From contig CAYUKA010000028.1 of NCBI GenBank assembly GCA_964445195.1, positions 1 to 27,293 on the forward strand: DNA of 27,293 bases, in the 5' to 3' direction. Every line of letters starts with the position of its first letter. The stretch's first letter is position 1. This DNA comes from UM-FILTER-47-13 sp964445195 (GTDB taxonomy: Bacteria; Pseudomonadota; Alphaproteobacteria; Micavibrionales; Micavibrionaceae). A program made the position numbers and the translations under genes. Of this stretch, positions 1 to 7,591 are shown in pieces. The notes beneath the pieces are model-generated. The model saw nothing but the letters and a program-made list of their open reading frames with translations, was not told where the DNA came from and did no database searches.

Positions 1-66
1 GACCATCATACCCGTCGTCAGTGCCGCACCCATGTAAAGTGATTGTTTGTGAAGTTTACGTAGCAT
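1..66 (-). CDS. N-terminus of a small membrane/exported protein, IcmD/DotP position (partial)
   Basis: The first 22 codons of a minus-strand gene that leaves the window at base 1. The ATG at 64-66 is preceded by a very strong ribosome binding site (AGAGGAGGA, about 7 bases before the start). The visible residues begin MLRKLHKQSLYMGAALTTGM: a short basic stretch followed by a hydrophobic run, as in a signal peptide or first membrane segment. It lies 32 bases after the dotE-like gene on the same strand. In Legionella icmC is followed by icmD, and in R64 traQ by traR, so icmD/dotP is the expected gene here. That assignment rests on gene order; the visible residues are too few to recognise a family. 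Confidence 0.6.
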   Translation of the reverse strand, partial: MLRKLHKQSLYMGAALTTGMMV

Positions 67-98
67 GCTTAAGATCCTCCTCTATAGTTTTTTAAGCA

Positions 99-1064
99 TC
101 ATCCAAATGGTACACCAATTGCGGCCAACCCGAAAGTCTCCTGCACCGCATTGAGGACCGGCCCCAGATTGATAGCCAGCGCCCCGCCGAACAGGTGGGT
201 CATGCCGGACATAAGTGAAGCCTGGGAGTTTCCTTCGGCGACATCCCTGATAATAAAGAAGCCGCGCACGAAGCTGATCCATCCCAGGACCATGACAAAA
301 GCTACAACAGCGCTGATGACGCTGAGAATATGCTGTTCTTCCAGTGCGGTCAGGCCGGCATCAAAGTTCAGGGCGGCGTTCGTTGTGATATCCTCTGTGC
401 CGAACATAGAGATTGACCAGGATGCCATCATTTCGTCAACGGCGAACAGGGCGCCAGCGATCAGGAATGTCATGATCGTGCCGAACCCGCCGGGCCCGCG
501 CGGCCCTTCCTGCGAAGATTTCAGCAGCCGCATGATGCCGATCATCACCAGTATAACCCCGGCCAGATAACAAAATGCCGGGATCAGGCCGGTCATCGGT
601 TCGAAAATATCATTCATCAACGCGACGACCATCGCGTCCAGCCCGCCGCCTGTCGGCGCGCCGGACCAGCCCGAATCGGTAATCCCGGTATCATCACCGT
701 CGGTCAGGGTGATATATACGGCTTCGATCACAATTGGCAAAGCAAACATCGCGCCGGCGATAATCGCGCGTTTGAGCGGCTCCCAGCCTGAAACCTGTGC
801 CGGGTTCTGGACATGTTCGATAAGCTTGTAGATCGCCCAGATACCCATGATCAGGCCGGTCAGATAAGACAGGCCGGACAAAAGGCCCGGCGTTTCCGCT
901 GAGTTCAAGACGACATTACAGATAACGCCGCCAATGCCGCCGCCGCCGCAGCCGCCGCCGCCAGGCGCAACAACGGCCCAGGCACTGTCAGCCGCGCCCA
1001 ACAGCACGACTGTCAGGACAGCAACAAATGCCAGGACTCTTTTTAGAATTAAACCGCCATTCAT
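99..1064 (-). CDS. dotE: DotE/IcmC-like inner-membrane protein of the type IVB secretion system
   Basis: A 321-residue polytopic membrane protein. I use the ATG at 1062-1064 (with AGGTG about 9 bases upstream) rather than an in-frame TTG at 1097, because it puts a signal-like hydrophobic segment at residues 8-30 ending in an ADSAWA cleavage site. A Gly/Cys-rich stretch (35-49) follows, then hydrophobic segments near 60-80, 100-120, 165-187, 202-220 and 253-275. The C-terminal half (about 165-321), with a WISFVRGFFIIRD segment and a THLFGGALAINLG segment, matches the IcmC/DotE (TraQ) pattern. The N-terminal half looks like a second, diverged copy of the same membrane-hairpin unit, so the protein is longer than the roughly 190-residue Legionella protein. 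It follows dotF on the same strand, as in Legionella. It is probably part of the inner-membrane platform; its molecular role is not established. Confidence 0.7.
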   Translation of the reverse strand: MNGGLILKRVLAFVAVLTVVLLGAADSAWAVVAPGGGGCGGGGIGGVICNVVLNSAETPGLLSGLSYLTGLIMGIWAIYKLIEHVQNPAQVSGWEPLKRAIIAGAMFALPIVIEAVYITLTDGDDTGITDSGWSGAPTGGGLDAMVVALMNDIFEPMTGLIPAFCYLAGVILVMIGIMRLLKSSQEGPRGPGGFGTIMTFLIAGALFAVDEMMASWSISMFGTEDITTNAALNFDAGLTALEEQHILSVISAVVAFVMVLGWISFVRGFFIIRDVAEGNSQASLMSGMTHLFGGALAINLGPVLNAVQETFGLAAIGVPFG

Positions 1065-1346
1065 TTTATTACACACCTGATTTTTACACACACCCAAGAA
1101 GATATTTTGTAAGTTCGGTTATGATTATGTCTTTGATCTATATCTTCTTTCTTCCATTAGATCACATTTTATACAAATTGCGCAAATTACGTGATCACTT
1201 CACTTTACCTCTGAAAGGGTTAAGAATTGATTTATATCTCTTTGTTTTTATACATAATGCAGGGGGTATATAAAGAACGGCCAATGAATATATAAAGCCC
1301 CGTTAATAGCAAGTTGCAGGCTAATTTATACTGCAATATAAAGTAT
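1065..1346. other. AT-rich spacer between dotF and dotE
   Basis: A 282-base gap that is strikingly AT-rich in an otherwise GC-rich cluster. I see no convincing gene in it: short plus-strand frames lack good start context and run into dotE or dotF antisense. It holds a candidate minus-strand promoter for dotE, the 8-base palindromes GTGATCAC (1191-1198) and TTGCGCAA (about 1178-1185), an inverted GATCAC/GTGATC pair (1160-1165 and 1191-1196), and two copies of TATATAAAG at 1267-1275 and 1289-1297, 22 bases apart. It probably separates the dotE-dotP transcript from dotF. Confidence 0.55.
1156..1185 (-). promoter_or_regulatory. Candidate promoter for dotE and downstream genes
   Basis: On the minus strand TTGCGC (1185-1180) and TCTAAT (1161-1156) are separated by 18 bases. 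The -10 matches consensus at five of six positions and the -35 at three. It would start RNA about 85 bases before the dotE ATG. The GATCAC/GTGATC inverted repeat brackets it and could be an operator. AT-rich DNA gives such matches by chance, so this is weak. Confidence 0.3.
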
Positions 1347-2558
1347 TTAGTTGGTTACTCGGCCATTTGTGCCCTGCACAATCCATTGACCGCTTTCACT
1401 GTAAATACCGGTAATCCGTCCCAGGCCGGCAATATTGTCACCAACGGCTACACTGACCATGTCAGTTTCGCCGCGCCGGGCGATCATGGCCTGCCCCGGC
1501 TGTGCCGATTTCAGTTCCCACCGGACGGCACGGGGCGCTTTACGTGGGGCCGCTGATCGTGTTGCAGAGGCGTTCCGGGTTGCCGGGGCTGCAGCGACCG
1601 GTGATGAAGGCTGCCGGGCCTGCTGCCGCGGCTGGCGCTCGATTTGATCGAGACGGGTTTCCAGTGCCGCCAGCGTGCGCTCCATATCATCGAGTGATTC
1701 AAGCCGTACCATAATATCATCAAGCCTTTTGGCAAGGTCAGCCTGCGTAGCGGTGGCAGACTGCGCCGGGATCAGGCCGTCATCAGACATATACATGTCC
1801 TCAGATGTTTCATCCAGACCGGCCATCTCCTGCCCGCTATCTTCCTGCTGTTGTCCCGGCAAGGGGATCAGGCCGCCGCTTTGCGGGGATGCCGGCTCAG
1901 CCCGCATGATTGGTGCCGGCATCGGCAGGTCGGCGTCATGATCGACCATTTGCGGGCCTTCATAATCGGCATCGCTATATTCGATCACCTCAACGCGCTG
2001 GTTACGAATTTCGCGGATCTGGGTCGGGTTGTTCAGTAATCCGGCCGGCGGCGGCGGATCGGTGGCGGCAATCTCCTCCTGGGGTACGGGCTGGCCGTAA
2101 TTAACACCAAAAGCATCGTTGCCCTCAACTTTTGTCTCGGCATGAAACTCGACTTTCTGACTCTCAGCCACCTGTGTGGCCGGGCTGACCTTTTCGATGC
2201 TGGGCTGGCCCAGATTTTCTGACTGGCCGCCAAACATGAAGAAGATGCCCGCAAGGACAGCGATGATGGCACCGATACCGATGACGGTTTTGCTAAACAG
2301 GGCGCCGCGTTCCGCCGCCCCGTCGCCGCCGTCGCTATCATCAAGATAGCCTTCATCGTCATAGGATTCCCATTCTTCGCCGCCGAAATCGTCTTCACTA
2401 TAGTCTCCGGTGCCGAAACCACCTTCGTCATAAGAGGCATCATCGGCCATCTCTTCAGCCGCAAATTCACTGTCATCGGCAAAATCATCGTCGGCAGCCT
2501 GCAGATCATCCGTTGGTTCGGCAGGAATCTGATCTTCAAGGTCTTTATCGTTGCTCAT
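1347..2558 (-). CDS. dotF: DotF/IcmG-like (TraP-like) inner-membrane component
   Basis: A 403-residue single-pass membrane protein. Residues 1-85 are cytoplasmic and extremely acidic (many Asp/Glu, Gly and Tyr). One membrane segment lies at about 91-110 (TVIGIGAIIAVLAGIFFMFG). A low-complexity periplasmic linker follows, then a likely coiled coil at about 272-315 (heptad-like Leu/Ile spacing in LAKRLDDIMVRLESLDDMER), a Pro/Ala/Arg-rich hinge, and a small C-terminal domain (about 345-403) with the VAVGDNIAGLGRITGIY turn pattern and a final NGRVTN. This layout fits DotF/IcmG and R64 TraP, though it is longer than Legionella DotF (about 269 residues) because of the acidic head and linker. Its place between dotG and dotE supports the call. 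DotF belongs to the envelope-spanning core and contacts DotG. The ATG at 2556-2558 has no obvious ribosome binding site. Confidence 0.7.
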   Translation of the reverse strand: MSNDKDLEDQIPAEPTDDLQAADDDFADDSEFAAEEMADDASYDEGGFGTGDYSEDDFGGEEWESYDDEGYLDDSDGGDGAAERGALFSKTVIGIGAIIAVLAGIFFMFGGQSENLGQPSIEKVSPATQVAESQKVEFHAETKVEGNDAFGVNYGQPVPQEEIAATDPPPPAGLLNNPTQIREIRNQRVEVIEYSDADYEGPQMVDHDADLPMPAPIMRAEPASPQSGGLIPLPGQQQEDSGQEMAGLDETSEDMYMSDDGLIPAQSATATQADLAKRLDDIMVRLESLDDMERTLAALETRLDQIERQPRQQARQPSSPVAAAPATRNASATRSAAPRKAPRAVRWELKSAQPGQAMIARRGETDMVSVAVGDNIAGLGRITGIYSESGQWIVQGTNGRVTN

Positions 2559-2685
2559 GTCTTTGGCTCGTATCTTCGCGTTAGGTCACAACTATCGACA
2601 GTTCACAGTCTCTTTAAAACATTAAATGACGGGTCCTAATAAACAATAAACGCCCTGCAGCGATTTGACAGTGTTACATAGACGC

Positions 2686-3948
2686 TTACCGGGTTTCATC
2701 GGTAACCGGCTCCAGGAACAGCAGTCCCATTGGCGTACCGGTTTCCACCCTGATCAGCGGCTGGGTTTGCGAAGCCTGCTCGTCCAGCAGCTCGCCAATT
2801 TTTTCAGTGGCTTTTTCCAGGCCTTTGAAGAGCTCTTCCTGGGTATCAAGCTCTTCCTCACTCGAAACGGCCGATCCACCATCGACAACAACCGTTGTTT
2901 CGTTGGTTTCGGAGATGGCTTCGCCCATCCCTTCAACAAAGGCCGCGGCCGCCGGCAGGATAATCCGTGTGAAATAGCGCCGGTCGATGTCCGTGACCAT
3001 GCCGAGCCGGGTTGTGTCCGGGTCCATGGCAATGGCCTCGGTCGGGTGTGTAATACCGTCAATGATGATCCGGTCAAACGTTAGGACCAGATAGTCGTTT
3101 GCGACTTCAAAGTTACCGATCAGACGGGCGCCGGCCAGTGGCCCGCTGGCCACCTGCGCCAGGATCGGTCCCGGAATATCCGAGTTTGCCTCGGTAATCA
3201 GCTGCGCATATTCAACAGTGCCGGCCGGCAAAAGAATATTGATGATTTCCGTATCCTGCTCAACCATGGTTGAAGCCGGATCACCCTGCTGGGCCTCGGC
3301 CATTTGCTGCTGCAGGAAATCGGCCTCGGTGACAACGATGTGGATAGGCGGCAACGGCCCCTTGCTTTCCAGTATCCCTTCCATCTGGGCGGCCATGGCA
3401 TTGGCCAGCGCGTCGATCGCATCGGCATTGGGATCAACCAGCGGTTCCGTATCGACTTCCTGGGCCCGCTGCCGCGTACGCTCTTCCTGAATTCTGCGCC
3501 AGCGCTCCAGCGGATCTTCATCGCCGAAATCATCCTCCGGCAGTTCCAGCCGCGCCACGGGGGTGTCCACCGGGGTCGGAATGGCACTTTCACCAGTGCG
3601 GACGGCATCTTCGACAATCTGTATATTCCGTTCCTGCACAGCCTGACGGTATTCCTCGGATACCGGCCCCGTGCCCGGCGCTTCGACAACGTCCTGACCG
3701 CTATCGACTTTTGACGGCAATGTCGGGTCTTCGCCGCCGCCAAACAGAATAATCGCGCCGATGATTGTAATCAGGCCGCCGGCGATAACCCCGATCTTAA
3801 CCAGGGGGTTGTTGCGCCACATATCGCCGAGCGTTGTGCCGCCGCCTTCAAAATCTTCAAACTCATCGTCGTCCGGCGCGCCGAAATCGACCTGGTCGTC
3901 TTCGAACGGGTTTTTCTGGTCGTCACCGGGTTTATTATCGTCACTCAT
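2686..3948 (-). CDS. dotG: DotG/IcmE (VirB10/TrbI-type) core channel protein
   Basis: A 420-residue VirB10-like protein linking inner and outer membrane in the type IVB core. An acidic cytoplasmic head (residues 1-45, MSDDNKPGDDQKNPFEDD) precedes a membrane segment at about 51-70 (KIGVIAGGLITIIGAIILFG). A long periplasmic linker leads to the conserved C-terminal domain (about 235-340), with LPAGTVEYAQLITEANSDIP, then GPLAGARLIG and the RRYFTRIILPAAAAFVEGMG region typical of DotG/TraO. The length matches plasmid TraO (about 430) rather than Legionella DotG (about 1050); the long pentapeptide-like repeat region of Legionella is absent. I choose the ATG at 3946-3948; an in-frame ATG at 3966 would overlap dotH more deeply. 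With the chosen start the gene overlaps the dotH stop by 8 bases, suggesting translational coupling. Confidence 0.9.
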   Translation of the reverse strand: MSDDNKPGDDQKNPFEDDQVDFGAPDDDEFEDFEGGGTTLGDMWRNNPLVKIGVIAGGLITIIGAIILFGGGEDPTLPSKVDSGQDVVEAPGTGPVSEEYRQAVQERNIQIVEDAVRTGESAIPTPVDTPVARLELPEDDFGDEDPLERWRRIQEERTRQRAQEVDTEPLVDPNADAIDALANAMAAQMEGILESKGPLPPIHIVVTEADFLQQQMAEAQQGDPASTMVEQDTEIINILLPAGTVEYAQLITEANSDIPGPILAQVASGPLAGARLIGNFEVANDYLVLTFDRIIIDGITHPTEAIAMDPDTTRLGMVTDIDRRYFTRIILPAAAAFVEGMGEAISETNETTVVVDGGSAVSSEEELDTQEELFKGLEKATEKIGELLDEQASQTQPLIRVETGTPMGLLFLEPVTDETR

Positions 3949-4984
3949 CGAGGCTCTCGCTCTCATTCAGGTGTGCCCGCCTGACCTGACCACGGTCGGA
4001 GAGCAGAATAACCGGCGCATTGCCGAGGGCGTAAACATTCATGCCGTCCGCCGAAGACACCGACCCCGACCAGCCGGGAGACAGCAGGGTCAGAGGTGTC
4101 CTGACATAGGTTTCGCCATTATATTCATAGGCTGTTGTGCGTCCGTCAACACCGCTGACTGCGAGCTTTTCTGCGCCGACCGGCGGTATGCCGTCCAGAA
4201 TGGCGCTGAGTATGGAATTGCCGGCGACCAGGGTCAGGCCACCGTCAATCAGCGGCGCTTCGGCATAAGGGCCGTATTCGGGGATGCGCGCGTCAAACCG
4301 GTAATGAACCGTGTCGCGTGAGGTTTTCATGGTGAAAGTGACCGGCGTTTTTAATTCCAGCAAGCGAATCGAGATATTGCCATAGCCAAATTCGGACATG
4401 CCGGTAATCCGGATAATATGGCCGCCGGCTTCCGGCTGTACGACTTCGAAATTGCCGGCGAAGGTCATATCCTGAATCGGCCAGGGCGCCCCGGTGACAT
4501 CAAGCAGCGTCAGGGTGGTGACATGGCCGACCCCGACTTTTAAAACGGGCGGCCTGGTGCCGGGGTCTAGCGAAACTGTTTCCACCGCCACTTCCGGCTC
4601 CGGATAAGGATAGACCGGTACTTCGACCGCCTGCTGGGTATTGTCGAACCGCTCCAGCAACTTGCGGATTTCTCCGGGATTCATCGGCAATAAACCGGTC
4701 AGCGCCGCGTTCAAAGCCTCTTTACGGATCATGGCCTCGATCTCTTCGGGGGATTGCGGCATTTCAATATCCTCGATTTCAAACGGGTTGACCCGTTCTT
4801 CGTCAGCCTGGGTCGGCAGCCCGAAAGCCGGTGTGCGCGGCGGGACATCACTATCGCCCGGCAGCGCCGATTCCGAGGGCTGGGAGGCCTGGCGCAGGCG
4901 TTCCATGGGCGACTGGGCATGGGCCATCTCGCCTGACAAGATGACGAACGTCAAGGCTGTCGCTATTACGATCCTGAATGTCAT
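3941..4984 (-). CDS. dotH: DotH/IcmK (TraN) outer-membrane core component
   Basis: A 347-residue periplasmic/outer-membrane protein. Residues 1-23 form a Sec signal peptide (MTFRIVIATALTFVILSGEM, then AHA-Q). The mature part has an alpha-helical N-terminal section with PSPEEIEAMIRKEAL-like content, then beta-rich domains: VLKVGVGHVTTLTLLDVTGA near 145-165 and a VTFTMKTSRDTVHYRFDARI strand region near 215-235. The C-terminal PLTLLSPGWSGSVSSADGMN and VYALGNAPVILLSDRGQV signature is characteristic of DotH/IcmK/TraN. DotH forms the outer-membrane ring with DotC and DotD, around DotG. The gene sits between dotI and dotG exactly as in Legionella and R64. The ATG at 4982-4984 has no clear ribosome binding site. 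Confidence 0.9.
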   Translation of the reverse strand: MTFRIVIATALTFVILSGEMAHAQSPMERLRQASQPSESALPGDSDVPPRTPAFGLPTQADEERVNPFEIEDIEMPQSPEEIEAMIRKEALNAALTGLLPMNPGEIRKLLERFDNTQQAVEVPVYPYPEPEVAVETVSLDPGTRPPVLKVGVGHVTTLTLLDVTGAPWPIQDMTFAGNFEVVQPEAGGHIIRITGMSEFGYGNISIRLLELKTPVTFTMKTSRDTVHYRFDARIPEYGPYAEAPLIDGGLTLVAGNSILSAILDGIPPVGAEKLAVSGVDGRTTAYEYNGETYVRTPLTLLSPGWSGSVSSADGMNVYALGNAPVILLSDRGQVRRAHLNESESLDE

Positions 4985-5094
4985 CCGGGCGCCCCGTTTT
5001 TTTAATTCCCAGTAGCAGGTTGATATACCTTACCGGTCCAAGAATATCGGGCGCAGAAAAGGCTGTCACCCGCTTTACGCAAAACATGCACAAT

Positions 5095-5130
5095 TAAATT
5101 CCCTGGTAAATTCCCCGGTAAATTTCCCTG
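5095..5130. repeat. Three tandem 12-bp units between dotI and dotH
   Basis: The plus strand reads TAAATTCCCTGG, TAAATTCCCCGG, TAAATTTCCCTG in direct succession at 5095-5106, 5107-5118 and 5119-5130, followed by TAAAG. The units differ by one or two bases. They lie in the 188-base gap after the dotI stop and before the dotH start, outside any gene I accept. They could be a binding array, an RNA stability element or a remnant of slippage. Confidence 0.85.
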
Positions 5131-5172
5131 TAAAGACCTGCGGCCACGGGTACCGCCGAAGCAACGCATGGC

Positions 5173-5949
5173 CTAACCCGGCACGGCCACCCATTGCTCG
5201 ATCCCGACCCCGTTCGGGCTTTCCAGCCGGGAGACGCGGACGACAACAATGGTAATCAGCAGGTTGTCGGACCGTTTTTGCGAACCCGACTGGTAGGTCA
5301 GGATCATCGGCAGCTGGACAATCCACTGGTACCGGCCCTGTACCACACCCTCGCGGTCAAGCACCGGCGCCCCGCGCGGGGCCGCGGTCACGACCTGGTG
5401 GTTGGCCTCGACCATTTCAATAATCCGCGATTGTTGCAGCGCCCGGGTAAAGCTTTCCCAGCCGCGGCGGGTGAAGTTACGCGAGGCTTCCTGCAGGCGG
5501 CGGCGGTAATCGTTGAAACCGAAGGTCATCACTTCGGTAGCGGCCTGGGCGACCCATGACATCAGGGCTGGTGTGCTTAAATTCGGCTCGTTCAGCGCCA
5601 CCATTGGAATCAGGCGGCCATCTTCCGTGGTGGCGAAATAACGGTTTTCCGGCTGGTGAATATGGACCACGAACAGCATGGCGCCGATCAAACCCAGAAT
5701 CACAACAGTTTGCAGCAGGGCCAGCTTCAGGATCGTCCGGTAACCGTCGCGGTAAAATTCGTTCCGCAGGACCACGCCGCCCAGATTGCCGATATCTTTG
5801 CCCTTGGCGGTCGGACTCGCGGCTTTGCCGCCGGCCGCCGCCGGCTGTTTTGCAGGCGCGCCCTGGCCTTTGGCCGGTTTGAAACTGCGCGGCTTGGATT
5901 TTCCACCTTTCGGCGGCGGTGCTTTTTTGGGAGGAGGATTATCAGCCAT
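5173..5949 (-). CDS. dotI: DotI/IcmL (TraM) inner-membrane secretion protein
   Basis: A 258-residue bitopic inner-membrane protein. The cytoplasmic N-terminus (about 1-50) is Pro/Lys/Ala-rich and basic, with PPKKAPPPKGGKSKPRSFKP at its core. A membrane segment follows at about 76-97 (LALLQTVVILGLIGAMLFVV). The periplasmic domain has the family's RYFATTEDGRLIPMVALNEP strand, then VMTFGFNDYRRRLQEASRNF and a C-terminal QWIVQLPMILTYQSG motif. These are the conserved features of IcmL/DotI and TraM, whose periplasmic part has a VirB8-like fold. It exceeds Legionella DotI (212 residues) because of the basic head. As the first gene of the leftward transport group it faces the paralog operon across a 223-base divergent spacer. 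Confidence 0.88.
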   Translation of the reverse strand: MADNPPPKKAPPPKGGKSKPRSFKPAKGQGAPAKQPAAAGGKAASPTAKGKDIGNLGGVVLRNEFYRDGYRTILKLALLQTVVILGLIGAMLFVVHIHQPENRYFATTEDGRLIPMVALNEPNLSTPALMSWVAQAATEVMTFGFNDYRRRLQEASRNFTRRGWESFTRALQQSRIIEMVEANHQVVTAAPRGAPVLDREGVVQGRYQWIVQLPMILTYQSGSQKRSDNLLITIVVVRVSRLESPNGVGIEQWVAVPG

Positions 5950-6007
5950 GCGTTACAGAATAAAGATACAGGAGTGAATGTACGAATCTGTTATTTATCA
6001 GACTTAC

Positions 6008-6036
6008 AGTATGAATACCAGCATTGCATATCACAA
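6008..6036 (-). promoter_or_regulatory. Candidate promoter for the dotI operon
   Basis: On the minus strand TTGTGA (6036-6031) and CATACT (6013-6008) are separated by 17 bases; each matches consensus at four of six positions. It would give a leader of about 50 bases before the dotI ATG at 5949. It lies in the spacer shared with the rightward paralog operon, so a joint regulator is possible. Weak on sequence alone. Confidence 0.25.
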
Positions 6037-6107
6037 GCTTTTTTCAGTATGAAACAGTGTTTCACCGTCTTTCGGCCGCCTGTGCCGGGCAAAAGTTGTG
6101 CTTTCTC

Positions 6108-6136
6108 TTAAACCGTATGGTAAAATAATATATAAT
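6108..6136 (+). promoter_or_regulatory. Candidate sigma-70-type promoter for the five-paralog operon
   Basis: A perfect TATAAT at 6131-6136 lies 17 bases after TTAAAC at 6108-6113 (three of six matches to TTGACA), in a locally AT-rich stretch. RNA would start near 6143, about 30 bases before the ATG at 6173. This supports the 6173 start over an upstream in-frame GTG at 6098, which would lie before the promoter. Confidence 0.5.
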
Positions 6137-6172
6137 GTAATAAATGCGGGCATTTGCGGGGTCTGTGATACT

Positions 6173-7591
6173 ATGAATCTTCTGGCCAGAGTTTTTGGGC
6201 GGCTTTTTTTTAACAGAATACGTGTCCTTGTTGCGGTTTTACCGGCATTGATGCTGCTGGCCGGCCTGAATCCGGGACCAGGCGGTCTGGGCGTGCAGAC
6301 CGCGCAGGCCTGTGCGCCGTGCGACTGTGTGGCTGCCAATCATGATTTGACCCGCGAGGTTATCTTTCTTGAGCATGGCTTAGGCGTGTTTTACACCGAC
6401 CCGCAGGCGTTGGCCTATACGACCGCCCATGAATGCGATCCGGGTATCGGCACCCGCGGCTGGATTGCCTTTGAACTGTGCCGTCACCGCGAAGAATTTC
6501 TCGTCTTCTACTGGTTTAAGGAGATGGTCCTGGCGGCGCTGATGATGATGACCGAACAGCTCGTTTCGATGGCTATGAGCCAGATGCTGATTCTCGGCAC
6601 GTTCTTTGACGCCCAGCAACAGCTTGAGACCCAGCTGGTATTCCAGACCCTTGCTGCCAGGGCGCACAAGGATTATCACCCGTCTTTCAATATGTGTGAA
6701 ATCGGCACATTATCGCGCAGCCTGGCGGCCTCGCAGCGCCGCGGCGAATATAACGCCTGGGCGCTCTCGCAGCATCTGCAGGATCGGCAGATGCGTAACG
6801 TCAATATGGCATCGGCAGCCGGTAAAGGGCTTGATGTCGTGCATCGCTGGGAGCACTGGCGGGCGACATTCTGTAATCTTGAGGACAATGACGGCGAGCT
6901 GGGCCCGCGCACGACCGAGCCGATTTGCACCGGCGAGACAGCAGTTGTCAACCGTGATGTCGACTATGCTTACCTGGTCGGTTATCCGAATACGATCCAG
7001 GACGTCAATTTTACCGATGGTGCCGTTAACCTGCCGGAGCAGGCGGTGTTCGGGCTGGCTGCCAATTTATACGGTAATGATGTTTTCGCCTATTTCCCGG
7101 AAACATATTTTCTCGATGAGGACAAGCATGATGAATATGTTTACGTCCGCTCGATTGTTGCCAAGCGCAGCGTCGCCCAGAATACCTTTAACGCCATTGT
7201 CGGGATGAAGGCCGAAGGGACCGGGGCAACCGAAGAAATCCTGCGGCCTTATATGGAGCGTGTGCTTGAGCAGATGGGGATGGAGAATGTCGAGGAAATG
7301 ATCGCAATTATCGGCGAACGGCCAAGCTATTATGCACAGATGGAATTTCTGACCAAAAAGCTCTATCAGCGCCCTGAATTCTATACCCAGCTTTATGATA
7401 AGCCGGTGAATGTTGAGCGGACCAAGGCGGCGATGAAAGCGCTCGGCCTGGTGCAGAAGATGGATATGTTCAAAAGCAAGCTACGCGGCGAAGCGGCGCT
7501 GGCAGTGCTGACCGAGATGGAAATCTACAAGGCGCAGGACGCGCTGCAGGATGATTTAAACGATGTTGATGAAGCAGGTCTCCGGGAATGA
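6173..7591 (+). CDS. Exported paralog 1 of an unrecognised T4SS-linked family
   Basis: A 472-residue exported protein of unknown function, first of five tandem paralogs. A signal peptide spans about 1-46, with basic FNRIR before a hydrophobic VLVAVLPALMLLAGL and cleavage near TAQA. The mature N-terminus is Cys-rich (CAPCDC, 47-52). The family core has ALMMMTEQLV at 122-131, GTFFDAQQQLETQLVFQ at 142-158 and AHKDYHPSFNMCEIGT at 164-179, with cysteines at 175, 234 (FCNLEDND) and 252. The C-terminal block holds VAKRSVAQNTFNAIVGMKAE (329-348), RPSYYAQMEFLTKKLYQRPE (383-402) and LYDKPVNVER (407-416), ending in a likely helix. I know no family with these signatures. Mostly helical content, export and neighbouring transport genes suggest an extracellular or periplasmic part, or a substrate, of the Dot/Icm-like machine. 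It overlaps the next gene by 4 bases. Confidence 0.85.
   Translation: MNLLARVFGRLFFNRIRVLVAVLPALMLLAGLNPGPGGLGVQTAQACAPCDCVAANHDLTREVIFLEHGLGVFYTDPQALAYTTAHECDPGIGTRGWIAFELCRHREEFLVFYWFKEMVLAALMMMTEQLVSMAMSQMLILGTFFDAQQQLETQLVFQTLAARAHKDYHPSFNMCEIGTLSRSLAASQRRGEYNAWALSQHLQDRQMRNVNMASAAGKGLDVVHRWEHWRATFCNLEDNDGELGPRTTEPICTGETAVVNRDVDYAYLVGYPNTIQDVNFTDGAVNLPEQAVFGLAANLYGNDVFAYFPETYFLDEDKHDEYVYVRSIVAKRSVAQNTFNAIVGMKAEGTGATEEILRPYMERVLEQMGMENVEEMIAIIGERPSYYAQMEFLTKKLYQRPEFYTQLYDKPVNVERTKAAMKALGLVQKMDMFKSKLRGEAALAVLTEMEIYKAQDALQDDLNDVDEAGLRE

Noticed and set aside
1028..1273. Plus-strand 81-codon frame in the AT-rich spacer
   Set aside because: Starts inside the antisense of dotE and has no ribosome binding site or recognisable domain; AT-rich translation looks random.
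5075..5326. Minus-strand frame extending past dotI through the 12-bp repeats, ending in an F-T-G-K/E repeat
   Set aside because: Overlaps the dotI coding region in another frame with no ribosome binding site; the peptide repeat simply follows from the DNA repeat.
6098..6172. N-terminal extension of paralog 1 from a GTG at 6098
   Set aside because: It would place coding sequence before and across the TATAAT promoter and bury the signal peptide 25 residues in; the ATG at 6173 fits better.
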